NCBI RefSeq assembly: GCF_023546765.1
Contig: NZ_CP097484.1
Span: forward strand, 561,501 to 625,500
Reading direction: 5' to 3'
Length of the DNA: 64,000 bases
Origin: Methylobacterium tardum
Lineage (GTDB): Bacteria; Pseudomonadota; Alphaproteobacteria; Rhizobiales; Beijerinckiaceae
The translations under genes were made by a program, and so were the position numbers. Positions 1 through 8,700 of the stretch are shown here, in pieces. Positions within the stretch are counted from its first letter, which is position 1. Each line of letters opens with the position of its first letter. The notes below the pieces were generated by a model, which saw nothing but the letters and a program-made list of their open reading frames with translations, was not told the DNA's origin and did no database searches.

Positions 1-2
1 GG

Positions 3-278
3 CTCGGGGCGATGAACGCGCTGCGGCTGATCGGCACCGCCCCGGGCAAGGGCGGCGTGATCGCCTTCGAGATGAAGGGGGCGCATGCCCACGACATCGC
101 CACCGTGATCGACCGACAGGGCGTCGCGGTGCGGGCCGGGACCCACTGCGCCATGCCGCTGCTCAAGCGTTTCGGCGTGACCTCGACCTGCCGCGCCTCG
201 TTCGGCCTCTACAACACGACGGCCGAGATCGATGCCCTTGCCGAGGCGCTTGGCAGGGCGGAAATGCTGTTTACCTGA
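3..278 (+). CDS. sufS: Cysteine desulfurase SufS, C-terminal part (cut by window edge)
   Basis: This is the last ~90 residues of a SufS-type PLP-dependent cysteine desulfurase, which mobilises sulfur from cysteine for Fe-S cluster assembly in the cytoplasm. The active-site loop RAGTHCAMPLLKRFG is visible; its cysteine carries the persulfide, and the spacing to the C-terminal helix fits the family. The frame is open to the window edge, so the start lies outside. sufT follows after about 50 bp in the same direction, which supports a suf operon assignment. The internal ATG at position 12 is not the real start. Family assignment is firm; group II (SufS/CsdA) rather than IscS is inferred from the loop and the neighbour. 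Confidence 0.93.
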   Translation, partial: LGAMNALRLIGTAPGKGGVIAFEMKGAHAHDIATVIDRQGVAVRAGTHCAMPLLKRFGVTSTCRASFGLYNTTAEIDALAEALGRAEMLFT

Positions 279-329
279 TAGTCTGGTTGAAGCTGGTCCC
301 GCCCGCGCGGGCCCGCGGAGAGTGAAGCG

Positions 330-713
330 ATGACCACCGACGCCACCATCACCGGCGGCATGAATGCCCCCGCAGTCGCCGCAGCTTCGGCGATCCCGCC
401 GGCGGAACTGGACCGCCTGACGGACGACATCGTCGCGGCGCTGAAGAGCGTCTACGATCCGGAGATTCCGGCCGACATCTACGAGCTCGGCCTGATCTAC
501 AAGGTCGACATCGACGACGACCGCAAGGTCGCCATCGACATGACGCTCACGGCGCCGGGCTGCCCGGTGGCGGGCGAGATGCCCGGCTGGGTCGAGAACG
601 CCGTAGGCGCCGTGCCGGGTGTCCAGTCGTGTTCGGTGACGATGGTGTTCGATCCGCCGTGGGATCAGAGCCGCATGTCGGACGAGGCGCGCGTCGCCCT
701 CGACATGTGGTAG
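330..713 (+). CDS. sufT: SUF system protein SufT (MIP18/DUF59 family)
   Basis: A 127-residue protein with an N-terminal Ala/Pro-rich extension followed by a MIP18 (DUF59) domain from about residue 30. Seen motifs are DPEIPADIYELGLIY and TAPGCPVAGEMP, the latter containing the conserved cysteine of the family. SufT-type proteins act as accessory factors in Fe-S cluster maturation or delivery. It lies directly downstream of sufS in the same orientation. The purine-rich stretch before the ATG (GGAGAGTGAAGCG) supports the start. A PaaD-like role is the alternative within the same fold, but the suf context argues for SufT. No sufA/iscA-type gene follows, although one is often found here. Confidence 0.9.
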   Translation: MTTDATITGGMNAPAVAAASAIPPAELDRLTDDIVAALKSVYDPEIPADIYELGLIYKVDIDDDRKVAIDMTLTAPGCPVAGEMPGWVENAVGAVPGVQSCSVTMVFDPPWDQSRMSDEARVALDMW

Positions 714-1154
714 GCCGGCCTGGGGGATCCGACGGCCCGGGTGGAGATCCTCGATGTCGGCGAGGGCGAGCCGGGCCGCGATCTCTGGAAGATCGCTGGG
801 GACGAGCGTGGTCTCATAGGGCTCGGCCTCCGGGGCGTCGCCCGGGCGCATGTCCAGCGCGATGCGAAGACGCCGCGCTTCTTCAAGCAGGAGGCAGCGG
901 CTGATCGACCAGGCTACGGCCCTGACGGACCGATGAGCGTCGAGATTCGCCTCGCGCAAGTCGAGCCAGCTGAAACGGAAAGTGTCGTGGCCGTGTAATA
1001 GGAGGCAGGACTGAATCAGTCCCACGTGCGCACTGACACGTCCACGATCGCCTACGGCAATCTACGTAGCCGTTAAGGCCGCGGTAACCATGCCCGCGCA
1101 GATCGGATCGGCCGCCTTCGTTGCGGTCTCCCTCGGCACGGTTGGTGAAAGCGG
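714..1154. other. 441-bp stretch without a confident gene
   Basis: Short open frames exist on both strands here, but none is convincing. The most protein-like translation is on the minus strand (roughly 1065 down to 717), yet it meets no stop before running antisense through sufT, so it cannot be a separate gene as the sequence stands. A plus-strand frame (741-998, GTG start) has unremarkable composition and no clear ribosome site. I see no strong terminator after sufT. Confidence 0.5.
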
Positions 1155-1493
1155 ATGGCTTCGGGCTACGTCGTCGCGGCATTCCTGGAAATGGCCGGAC
1201 TCATCGGCCTCGTGATCGCGGCCATCAGAATGCGGGCGGAACGACGGGCGAAGGCCGCCGAGCTCCGCGGGTTCCTCCGCTCCGGACAGAGCTCATCCTC
1301 CAATCTCGGCGTCGTAGAACCGCGCCGGACGGCCCTGTTCGGTCCGCGCCTGAGCGCCATCCCGGTCGTGCCGAGCCGCGGTCACGCCAGACCGCAACGG
1401 GACTCCGCCGCCCGCTCGGCTCTCGGCCGCGCAATCATCCGTACCGCTCACAGGGTCAGCCCCGATCTCACCGCCCCCATCAGCGCAGGATGA
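1155..1493 (+). CDS. Small predicted membrane protein of unknown function
   Basis: A 112-residue open frame. Residues 5-25 (YVVAAFLEMAGLIGLVIAAI) form one strong hydrophobic helix, followed by a basic, Ala/Arg/Ser-rich tail with no recognisable domain, so a single-pass inner-membrane protein with a cytoplasmic tail is the likely topology. A weak purine-rich patch (GGTGAAAG) precedes the ATG. The 3' end overlaps a 29-codon frame on the other strand by 14 bp. I do not recognise the family; the tail is low in sequence information, so only the N-terminal part is well supported. Confidence 0.4.
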   Translation: MASGYVVAAFLEMAGLIGLVIAAIRMRAERRAKAAELRGFLRSGQSSSSNLGVVEPRRTALFGPRLSAIPVVPSRGHARPQRDSAARSALGRAIIRTAHRVSPDLTAPISAG

Positions 1494-1569
1494 TGTCGAG
1501 CCCGCTGCCGCACAGGACGACGGCGCTGAGCGTGAACATGAACTTCAGATCTTCGAAGCGGGCGCTCAT
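1480..1569 (-). CDS. Candidate 29-residue membrane microprotein
   Basis: An open frame of 29 codons beginning MSARFEDLKFMF and continuing with a hydrophobic stretch (FTLSAVVLCGSGLDIIL), which would make a single short membrane helix. A strong Shine-Dalgarno-like GAGAGGAT lies about six bases before the ATG, much better than chance for this GC-rich DNA. It is convergent with, and overlaps the end of, the upstream plus-strand membrane protein. No homologue is recognised. The frame is short enough to occur by chance, so the ribosome site and hydrophobic pattern are the only support. Confidence 0.4.
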   Translation of the reverse strand: MSARFEDLKFMFTLSAVVLCGSGLDIILR

Positions 1570-1695
1570 GATCTATCCTCTCGCGTTCGTCGGCTTCGTC
1601 GCCGCTCGATGAAAGATTATCAGCGCATTAACGGATTTTCCGCGAGTCCTTTCAGCTTCCGTTAGGGATTTACGAGCGGTTTCCATTCAGTAAGG

Positions 1696-1710
1696 TTAGC
1701 CGTTCGTTAA
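1696..1710 (+). promoter_or_regulatory. CtrA-box-like sequence
   Basis: TTAG-N7-TTAA, one mismatch from the alphaproteobacterial CtrA consensus TTAA-N7-TTAA, about 95 bp upstream of the membrane protein starting at 1805. It lies in a locally AT-richer intergenic stretch, which raises the chance of a coincidental match. Confidence 0.25.
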
Positions 1711-1804
1711 TTGCGCCCGGCGCCGACAAACCGTTCTCGATGCCGCCGAGGCTCGCCGAAGCGCAGCGGGGCACCGGCGCCCACCCTCCGGAGGTACGCT
1801 CCTC

Positions 1805-2116
1805 ATGCTGCAGCAACGGACGGGTCCGGTCCGGCGCGCGGTCGACTGGATGTTCCGCGACCGCACCACCGGCACGATCACCATTGCGCAATGGCCGAAC
1901 CTGCCGCTTTGGCTTTTCGGCGGCCTCAGCGTGGGCGCGTGGCTGGGTCGGGATTCCGAAGCGCTCGCCTCTCGGTTGTCGTTCGCCGCAGACGTCGCTT
2001 TAACCTGGTGGGCGCTCGACGAGCTGGTGCGCGGCGTCAATCCCTGGCGGAGGCTGCTCGGTGCAGCGACGCTCGCTGGCCTCGTGATCCTGATCACGCT
2101 TCGGCGAGCAGCATAG
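1805..2116 (+). CDS. Two-helix membrane protein of unknown function
   Basis: A 103-residue protein with an excellent ribosome site (GGAGG about 10 bases before the ATG). It has an amphipathic N-terminus (MLQQRTGPVRRAVDWMF), then two hydrophobic segments: around residues 34-48 (PLWLFGGLSVGAWLG) and at 84-98 (LLGAATLAGLVILIT), with a tryptophan-rich linker (ALTWWALDELVRGVNPWRR). The pattern with the conserved-looking NPWRR turn resembles small inner-membrane proteins common in Methylobacteriaceae, but I cannot name a family. It is transcribed alone; neighbours give no functional clue. Confidence 0.7.
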   Translation: MLQQRTGPVRRAVDWMFRDRTTGTITIAQWPNLPLWLFGGLSVGAWLGRDSEALASRLSFAADVALTWWALDELVRGVNPWRRLLGAATLAGLVILITLRRAA

Positions 2117-2402
2117 GCCGGGCTTGATCCAATCGCGCTACTGACAATTGTACATCTTCAAGCTCCTATCCGATCTGCACTCAGTCGAGTTCTGAACGGA
2201 ATCTGATTCTCCCCCAGGTAAATGCGCCTTCGATTGCGTCAGGAAGCGTTCAGTTCACATCGTTCCGCCACGGTACAAACATAACGGTAGGTTGCACTGG
2301 CCGAGAAATTGTGAATGGTCACGCCAGGCACCACGTGGCGTGGTGCAGCCCTGCAATGGTGCGCGTTTCCGCGCCCGGCCGATGGTTGGTGTTGAAGGCC
2401 TC

Positions 2403-2657
2403 ATGACGGACGCGGGAGGATTTGACCCCAAAGACCCCGCTACGCGCGCGGATGAGCGGGAGAGGCTGCTCGGTCAGATTGCCGACGCCCTGAACATCCC
2501 GGTCACGACCTTTCGCGGGAAGGGTTCCCTGGTCGCGCTGGGCCGAGGGCCAAATGCGTCGGAATGCGCGGCGCTTCTGGCCGCCTTCGCGCGGATCGAC
2601 GATCCGGATGTCCGGAAGGAGTGCCTCGCCCTCGTGGAACGCTACAGCGACGCATGA
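2403..2657 (+). CDS. Small hypothetical protein resembling an XRE-regulator C-terminal tail
   Basis: An 84-residue soluble protein. The ATG of MTDAGGFDP is chosen because the upstream in-frame extension to 2292 has a different, low-quality composition. The C-terminal half ([28 protein letters not shown]) closely resembles the short helical tail found after the helix-turn-helix in many rhizobial XRE-type regulators (pattern LL.AF.RI.DP.VR...L.LV), but no helix-turn-helix is present. The preceding 286 bp (2117-2402) contain no gene I can support. Function unknown; a protein-protein interaction role is inference. Confidence 0.6.
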   Translation: MTDAGGFDPKDPATRADERERLLGQIADALNIPVTTFRGKGSLVALGRGPNASECAALLAAFARIDDPDVRKECLALVERYSDA

Positions 2658-2823
2658 GGCTCTGTGCATCCGGCGGTGCGTTCGCGCACACGCGGGCTGT
2701 GAGGGCCGGACACACGGCATGCTATACCGCCCGCCGTCTCCGAGGCGGGCCTCCATCGGCGCGCCGCATCTTCGCGGCCGGGGCGCTTCCGGCCCCGCGC
2801 GCCCCTGCTCCGTTCAGGCCCTG

Positions 2824-3752
<929 letters not shown>

Positions 3753-3756
<4 letters not shown>

Positions 3757-4532
3757 TCAGCGCCACGAACATGAACTGGCCGGCGGTCCGGGCGATCTAC
3801 CGGTTCGAGATGGGCCGGTTCTGGCGCACCGCCGGCCAGAGCATCCTGGCCCCGGTGATCTCGGCGACCCTGTACTTCGTGGTGTTCGGCGCCGCGATCG
3901 GCTCGCGGGTCTCGGCGGTCGACGGCGTGCCCTACGGGCTGTTCATCGTGCCCGGCCTGATCATGCTCTCGCTGCTCACGCAGAGCATCGCGAACGCCTC
4001 GTTCGGCATCTACTTCCCGCGCTTCGCCGGGACGATCTACGAGATCCTGTCGGCGCCGATCTCGCCCCTCGAGGTGGTGCTGGGCTTCGTCGGTGCGGCG
4101 GCCTCGAAATCGATCCTGATTGGCCTGATCATCCTGGCGACCTCGGCGCTGTTCGTGCCGCTGCGCATCGACCACCCGCTCTGGATGATCGGCTTCCTGC
4201 TGCTCACCGCCGTGACCTTCAGCCTGTTCGGCTTCGTGATCGGCCTGTGGGCGGACGGGTTCGAGAAGCTGCAGCTGGTGCCGCTCCTCGTGGTCACACC
4301 CCTGACCTTCCTGGGCGGCAGCTTCTACGCCATCGGCATGCTGCCGCCGTTCTGGCACGCGGTGAGCCTGCTCAATCCGGTCGTGTACCTGATCAGCGGC
4401 TTCCGCTGGGCGTTCTTCGGCAAGGCGGACGTGAACATCGCGATCAGCCTGGGCATGACCGCGCTGTTCCTGGTGATCTGCCTCGGCCTCGTCACCTACA
4501 TCTTCCGCACGGGCTACCGGCTGAAGAGCTGA
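3753..4532 (+). CDS. ABC-2 type transporter permease
   Basis: A 259-residue integral membrane protein of the ABC-2 family with six predicted helices, including a conserved final block ([17 protein letters not shown] then [18 protein letters not shown]), characteristic of YadH-type permeases. It overlaps the ATPase gene by four bases and is its obvious partner. The substrate cannot be read from sequence; relatives export drugs, lipids or polysaccharides. Its stop is only four bases from the stop of the convergent hydrolase gene, leaving no room for a conventional terminator. Confidence 0.92.
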
Positions 4533-4536
4533 CGCC

Positions 4537-5301
4537 TCAGGGCTGCGCCGCGAGGAAGGCCAGCACGCCGTCCCGGTGCGGCTTGGCGCCGACCGCGGTC
4601 GAGTGGTCTTTGCCCTCGATCTCGAGCGCCCGCGCGTCCGGGATCAGGGCGGCGAGCCCCGGGCCCGAGCCCGCCACGGTGTCGAGGGTCCCGACCGAGA
4701 CCAGAACCGGCACCTCGATCTGCGCGAGTTCGGCCCGGCTGAGCGTCTGGCGCGAGCCGCGCATGCAGGCGGCGAGCGCCCGCAGGTCGCTTCGGGTCTG
4801 CTCGGCAAAGGTACGGAAGGCCGCGGCGGTGGGGTTCGGGGCCGGCGTGCCCGGAGGCGCCTCCAGGGCTTCGGCGATGCCGGACGGCAGGCCCTTGCCC
4901 TCGACCAAGTGCATCCCGAGACCGCCGATCAGCGCCGAGCGGACCCGATCCGCGTGGTCCAGGGTGATGTGGGCGGTGATCCGGCCGCCCATCGAGTAGC
5001 CCATCACGTGGGCGCGTTCGATTTCGAGATGGTCGAGGAGGCGGATCGCGTCGCCGGCCATCGCCTCGGAGCTGTAGGCGGCCGGATCGTAGAGCTTCTC
5101 GCTCTCGCCGTGGCCGCGATTGTCCAGCGCGATCGCCCGATATCCGGCCTGGGTCAGGGCTCTCACCCACTGGGTGTTGACCCAGTTAACCGCGTGGTTC
5201 GACGCGAAGCCGTGGATCAGCAGGATCGGCTTGCCAACGCCGTCTGCCGGCGGAACGTCGATATAGGCGATCCGCACGCCGTCGGAATTGAAGGACTCCA
5301 T
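4537..5301 (-). CDS. Alpha/beta hydrolase
   Basis: A 254-residue alpha/beta-hydrolase-fold protein. Seen features are the oxyanion-hole motif LLIHGFAS, the Asp-Asn-Arg-Gly-His segment ALDNRGHGES, the nucleophile elbow GYSMGG, a late aspartate in GTLDTVAGS and a C-terminal histidine in KDHSTAV, giving a complete Ser-Asp-His triad. It is cytoplasmic (no signal peptide). The substrate is not predictable; the sequence resembles general esterases/lactonases. The start at MESFNSDG is preferred because upstream in-frame sequence is low quality. It is divergent from the FkbM methyltransferase gene, so the ~117-bp gap should hold both promoters. Confidence 0.9.
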   Translation of the reverse strand: MESFNSDGVRIAYIDVPPADGVGKPILLIHGFASNHAVNWVNTQWVRALTQAGYRAIALDNRGHGESEKLYDPAAYSSEAMAGDAIRLLDHLEIERAHVMGYSMGGRITAHITLDHADRVRSALIGGLGMHLVEGKGLPSGIAEALEAPPGTPAPNPTAAAFRTFAEQTRSDLRALAACMRGSRQTLSRAELAQIEVPVLVSVGTLDTVAGSGPGLAALIPDARALEIEGKDHSTAVGAKPHRDGVLAFLAAQP

Positions 5302-5418
5302 GCCGCGCAATCCATGCTCCGTAAGCTCGGCCACCCGCTTAGACCACGCGCACGCGCCGGGGCAACGCGTAGCGATGCGCTTGCGGGTCAGAGCGCCGGC
5401 TGGCAAACCGCGCCGGTC

Positions 5419-6261
5419 ATGACGGACACGCAGCCCTACGGCACCTACGAACCGTCCGGCCTCGTGGCGGCGATCACCCGCCGCACGAACCGGATCCCCG
5501 CCAATTCCTGGTACGGCCGGCGCCTCGCGCTGTTCCTGCGCCGGATCGCGATCTCGCGGCTCGGGGGCAAGCCCCTCGACGTGACCCGCTACGGCGCGCG
5601 GATGCGGCTGCACCCGTACAACAACAACTGCGAGAAGAAGGTACTCTTCACGCCGCAATTCTTCGATCCAGAGGAGCGCGCTCTCCTGCAGGCGCGCCTC
5701 CCGAAGGACTGCGTGTTCCTCGACATCGGCGCCAATATTGGCGCCTACGCCCTGTGCGTGGCGGCTTTCGCGGGCCCGGCGGCGCGGATCGTCGCGGTCG
5801 AGCCGCAGCCCGACGTGTTCGACCGCCTGACCTACAACATCGCCCAGAACCCGTTCCACACAGTCAAGGCGGTCGCCTGCGCGGTGGCCGACAAGGCAGG
5901 CGAGCTGACCCTGTTCATCGATCCGCGCAACCGCGGCGAGTCGAGCCTGCGGATCGTCGGCACCAATGAGGGCGCGCGGATCACCGTGCCGGCGGTGACC
6001 CTGATGGATCTCCTGCGCAACGAGGGCCTGACCCGGGTCGATGCCGTCAAGCTGGACGTCGAGGGCGCCGAGGACCTGATCCTGGAGCCCTTTCTGCGCG
6101 AGGCGCCGGAGACGCTGCTGCCGCGGATCCTGCTGATCGAGAACGGCACCGGGCAGTGGCAGCTCGACCTGCCGAGGCATCTGGAGAGCTACGGCTATCG
6201 CGAGATCTCGCGCTCCCGGCTGAACCTCATGTTCGAGCGCTCGGCCGTCAGGGCGGCGTGA
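5419..6261 (+). CDS. FkbM-family SAM-dependent methyltransferase
   Basis: A 280-residue protein with the FkbM methyltransferase domain from about residue 85. It shows the SAM-binding block VFLDIGANIGAYAL, the acidic motif IVAVEPQPDVFDRL, and the later VDAVKLDVEGAEDLIL motif typical of the family. These enzymes methylate sugar hydroxyls or small metabolites, often in surface polysaccharide or natural-product pathways; no such pathway genes surround it here. The start follows the hydrolase divergently. The 3' end overlaps the end of the convergent sfsA by 14 bp. Confidence 0.88.
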   Translation: MTDTQPYGTYEPSGLVAAITRRTNRIPANSWYGRRLALFLRRIAISRLGGKPLDVTRYGARMRLHPYNNNCEKKVLFTPQFFDPEERALLQARLPKDCVFLDIGANIGAYALCVAAFAGPAARIVAVEPQPDVFDRLTYNIAQNPFHTVKAVACAVADKAGELTLFIDPRNRGESSLRIVGTNEGARITVPAVTLMDLLRNEGLTRVDAVKLDVEGAEDLILEPFLREAPETLLPRILLIENGTGQWQLDLPRHLESYGYREISRSRLNLMFERSAVRAA

Positions 6262-6979
6262 CCACCGGGATCTCGTCCGCGATGGCGACGCCCTCCGGGC
6301 CCACGGCACACCGATAGGCGCGGACCTCCACGCCCGCGGCCCGCGCCTCCCGGAACGCCCGGTCGAAGGCCGGATCGATGTCGCGGGCGACGTCGAACGC
6401 CTCCGCCTCCATCTGCACCACGATGACCACCAGGGCGCGGCCGCCCTCGGCGACGACCTGAGCCAGGTCGCGCATGTGCCGGGCGCTGCGGGCGGCCTTG
6501 CAGTCGGGAAATTCCGCGAGGCCGGGCCGCCGCATCATGTGGCAGTTCTTGACCTCGACATGGCACGGGCCGCCCGCTGCGCCGCTCGCCAGGAAATCGA
6601 CCCGGCTCGCCTGCGCGTAGCGGACCTCCGGCCTCAGCACGTCGTGGCCGGCGAGCGCCGCGATGGCGCCGGCCCGGAAGGCCTCGGCCACGAGCCCATT
6701 CGGCCGCATGGTGTTGATGCCGACCCATTGCGGACCGCCGGGGAGGTCGGCCTCGACGAGTTCCCAGGTCAGCGGCAGCTTCCGGGCCGGATTGGTCGAG
6801 CGTGAGAGTAGCACCCGCGCCCCCGGGCTGTTCAGGCCGAGCATCGCGCCGGGGTTGGGACAGTGGACGGTCACGGGGCCGTCCTCGGTCTCGATATCGG
6901 CCAGGAAGCGCTTGTAGCGCTGCACGAGCCGTCCGGGCACGAGCGGCGCGGCGAACTGCATTGGGTCCTCGGGGTTCAC
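6248..6979 (-). CDS. sfsA: Sugar fermentation stimulation protein SfsA homologue
   Basis: A 243-residue SfsA-family protein, with the OB-fold-like N-terminal part (LVQRYKRFLADI, VHCPNPGAMLGL) and the nuclease-like C-terminal part (RVDFLASG, CHVEVKNCHMM, FPDCKAARSARHMRDL). The acidic and lysine residues of the E-x-K region in HVEVKN match PD-(D/E)XK-like folds. The E. coli protein binds DNA and affects maltose genes; function in Alphaproteobacteria is unclear. The ATG at MNPEDPMQF or the second ATG six codons later could be the start. It is divergent from the molybdopterin-binding protein gene, a neighbour often seen with sfsA in related genomes. Confidence 0.92.
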   Translation of the reverse strand: MNPEDPMQFAAPLVPGRLVQRYKRFLADIETEDGPVTVHCPNPGAMLGLNSPGARVLLSRSTNPARKLPLTWELVEADLPGGPQWVGINTMRPNGLVAEAFRAGAIAALAGHDVLRPEVRYAQASRVDFLASGAAGGPCHVEVKNCHMMRRPGLAEFPDCKAARSARHMRDLAQVVAEGGRALVVIVVQMEAEAFDVARDIDPAFDRAFREARAAGVEVRAYRCAVGPEGVAIADEIPVVTPP

Positions 6980-7038
6980 GTAGTCGTGGGCTGCGGCTGC
7001 GCTATCTGCCTGCGACGCCCGCCCGACGCCAGAGACCC

Positions 7039-7779
7039 ATGGACCAGCCTTCCGATTCCGTCACCGCCGCCATCCTCGTGATCGGCGATGAGATCCTCTC
7101 GGGTCGCACCAAGGACAAGAATATCGGCACCATCGCGGATTTCCTCACCGCGGCCGGCATCGACCTGCGCGAGGTGCGGATCGTGCCCGACGAGGCCGCG
7201 ATGATCGCCGAGGCGGTCAATGCCCTGCGGGCCCGCTACACCTACCTGTTCACCACCGGCGGGATCGGCCCGACCCATGACGACATCACCGCCGACTGCG
7301 TGGCCCAGGCCTTCGGGGTCGGCATCGACGTGGACGAGCGCGCCCGGGCGATGCTGCTGGAGCGGCACAAGCCCGAGGATCTGAACGAGGCACGCCTGCG
7401 CATGGCGCGGATCCCGTTCGGCGCCGACCTGATCGCCAACCCGGTCTCGAAGGCGCCGGGCTTCCGCATCGGCAATGTCCACGTCATGGCCGGCGTACCG
7501 AGCATCATGCAGGCCATGCTCGACTCGATCGCCCCGACCCTGAAGGGTGGCGCCGCGATGATGTCCGAGACGATCGAAGCCGCCGGCGTGCCCGAGGGGA
7601 GCTACGCGGGCGAGCTCGGCGCCATCGCGAAGGAGCGCCCATTGGTGTCCATCGGCTCGTACCCGGCCATGACGCCGGAGGGGTTCCGCAATCGGATCGT
7701 CGTGCGCAGCCGCGACGCGCAGGCGCTGGCCGAGGCGCGGAGCGCCGTCGAGGCGCTGGTGGCGCGGCTCACGGCCTGA
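7039..7779 (+). CDS. Molybdopterin-binding (MoCF/CinA N-terminal type) protein
   Basis: A 246-residue protein with one MoaB/Mog-like molybdopterin-binding domain over residues ~8-175. The diagnostic blocks are ILVIGDEILSGRTKDKN, TYLFTTGGIGPTHDDIT and FRIGNVHVMAGVPSIMQ. It lacks the C-terminal nicotinamide-nucleotide amidase domain of full CinA. Members of this stand-alone group are usually annotated as competence/damage-inducible A-like, but the role is not settled (pyrophosphatase or molybdenum-cofactor binding). The ATG is preceded by AGAGA and fits the family's N-terminus. The FNT transporter gene follows after 45 bp in the same direction. Confidence 0.9.
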   Translation: MDQPSDSVTAAILVIGDEILSGRTKDKNIGTIADFLTAAGIDLREVRIVPDEAAMIAEAVNALRARYTYLFTTGGIGPTHDDITADCVAQAFGVGIDVDERARAMLLERHKPEDLNEARLRMARIPFGADLIANPVSKAPGFRIGNVHVMAGVPSIMQAMLDSIAPTLKGGAAMMSETIEAAGVPEGSYAGELGAIAKERPLVSIGSYPAMTPEGFRNRIVVRSRDAQALAEARSAVEALVARLTA

Positions 7780-7824
7780 GTGTCGAACATCCGATCGGAT
7801 CGAGTGGCGTAGCGGAGCTGGCGG

Positions 7825-8694
7825 ATGGCCCGGGACAAGAACAAGCGGGCCGAGCAGGAAGCTCGGCGCGACGAGTTACTGAAGGAAGTCTCCGATATCG
7901 GCCGCCCGGATGCCTACGTGCTGCACGAGGTCATCCGGCTCGAAGGCGACGAGGAATTGCGGCGCAACGGCCTGGCCCTATTTCTCTCGGCCTTCGCGGC
8001 CGGCCTAAGCATCGCCCTGTCTCTGATCGTCCCCGGCGTCCTGCGGAGTCATCTGCCGGAGGCGGACTGGGCGAAGATCGTGAGTTCGATGGGCTACGCG
8101 GTCGGCTTCCTGGTGGTCGTCCTCGGCCGCCAGCAGCTCTTCACCGAGAACACCATCACGCCGGTCCTGCCGCTGCTGCACGACCGGTCGGCCAAGACCG
8201 CGTTCCGGGTGGTGCGGCTCTGGCTCATCGTCCTATGCGGCAACATCCTGGGGACGCTGGCGATCGCCACAGTGATGGCCCATTCCGGAGCCTTCGAGCC
8301 TCCGGTTCTCAAGGCCTTCGCGGAGATCAGCCACGACGCCATCGCCAACGAATTCTGGGCGACGTTCGTCAAGGCTGTCTTCGCCGGCTGGATGATCGCC
8401 CTGATGGTCTGGTTCCTGCCGGCGACCGCCAGCGCCGCGCCCTTCGTGATCCTGCTGATGACGTGGCTGGTCTCGCTCTGCAGCCTCGCCCACATCGTGG
8501 CCGGCTCCGTGGAGGCCTTCTACCTCGTGGTCACGGGCGCCGCGACGATGAACGACTACGCGCTGAAGTTCTTCCTGCCGACCCTGCTCGGCAACACCTT
8601 CGGCGGCGCGGCCCTGGTCGGCGTGCTGAACTACGGGCAGGTGGCGCCGGAGGTCGAGGAGACGAAGGCGGTCGAGGGCGAGCGGCCGGATTGA
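7825..8694 (+). CDS. Formate/nitrite transporter (FNT) family protein, YfdC-like
   Basis: A 289-residue membrane protein with a ~50-residue charged cytoplasmic N-terminus and six hydrophobic helices. The FNT repeat motifs are recognisable: GRQQLFTENTITPVLPLL, CGNILGTLAIA, the second half-repeat MTWLVSLCSLAHIVAGSVEAFY and LLGNTFGGAAL. The longer, charged N-terminus and the sequence of the pore motifs place it nearer to YfdC than to FocA/NirC, so formate or nitrite transport is not assured. It converges on the NADH dehydrogenase gene with six bases between stops. Confidence 0.88.
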   Translation: MARDKNKRAEQEARRDELLKEVSDIGRPDAYVLHEVIRLEGDEELRRNGLALFLSAFAAGLSIALSLIVPGVLRSHLPEADWAKIVSSMGYAVGFLVVVLGRQQLFTENTITPVLPLLHDRSAKTAFRVVRLWLIVLCGNILGTLAIATVMAHSGAFEPPVLKAFAEISHDAIANEFWATFVKAVFAGWMIALMVWFLPATASAAPFVILLMTWLVSLCSLAHIVAGSVEAFYLVVTGAATMNDYALKFFLPTLLGNTFGGAALVGVLNYGQVAPEVEETKAVEGERPD

Positions 8695-8700
8695 GCCCGG

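Noticed and set aside
741..998. An 85-codon plus-strand frame with GTG start
   Set aside because: No ribosome site, no recognisable motif, and the minus strand of the same bases looks equally protein-like.
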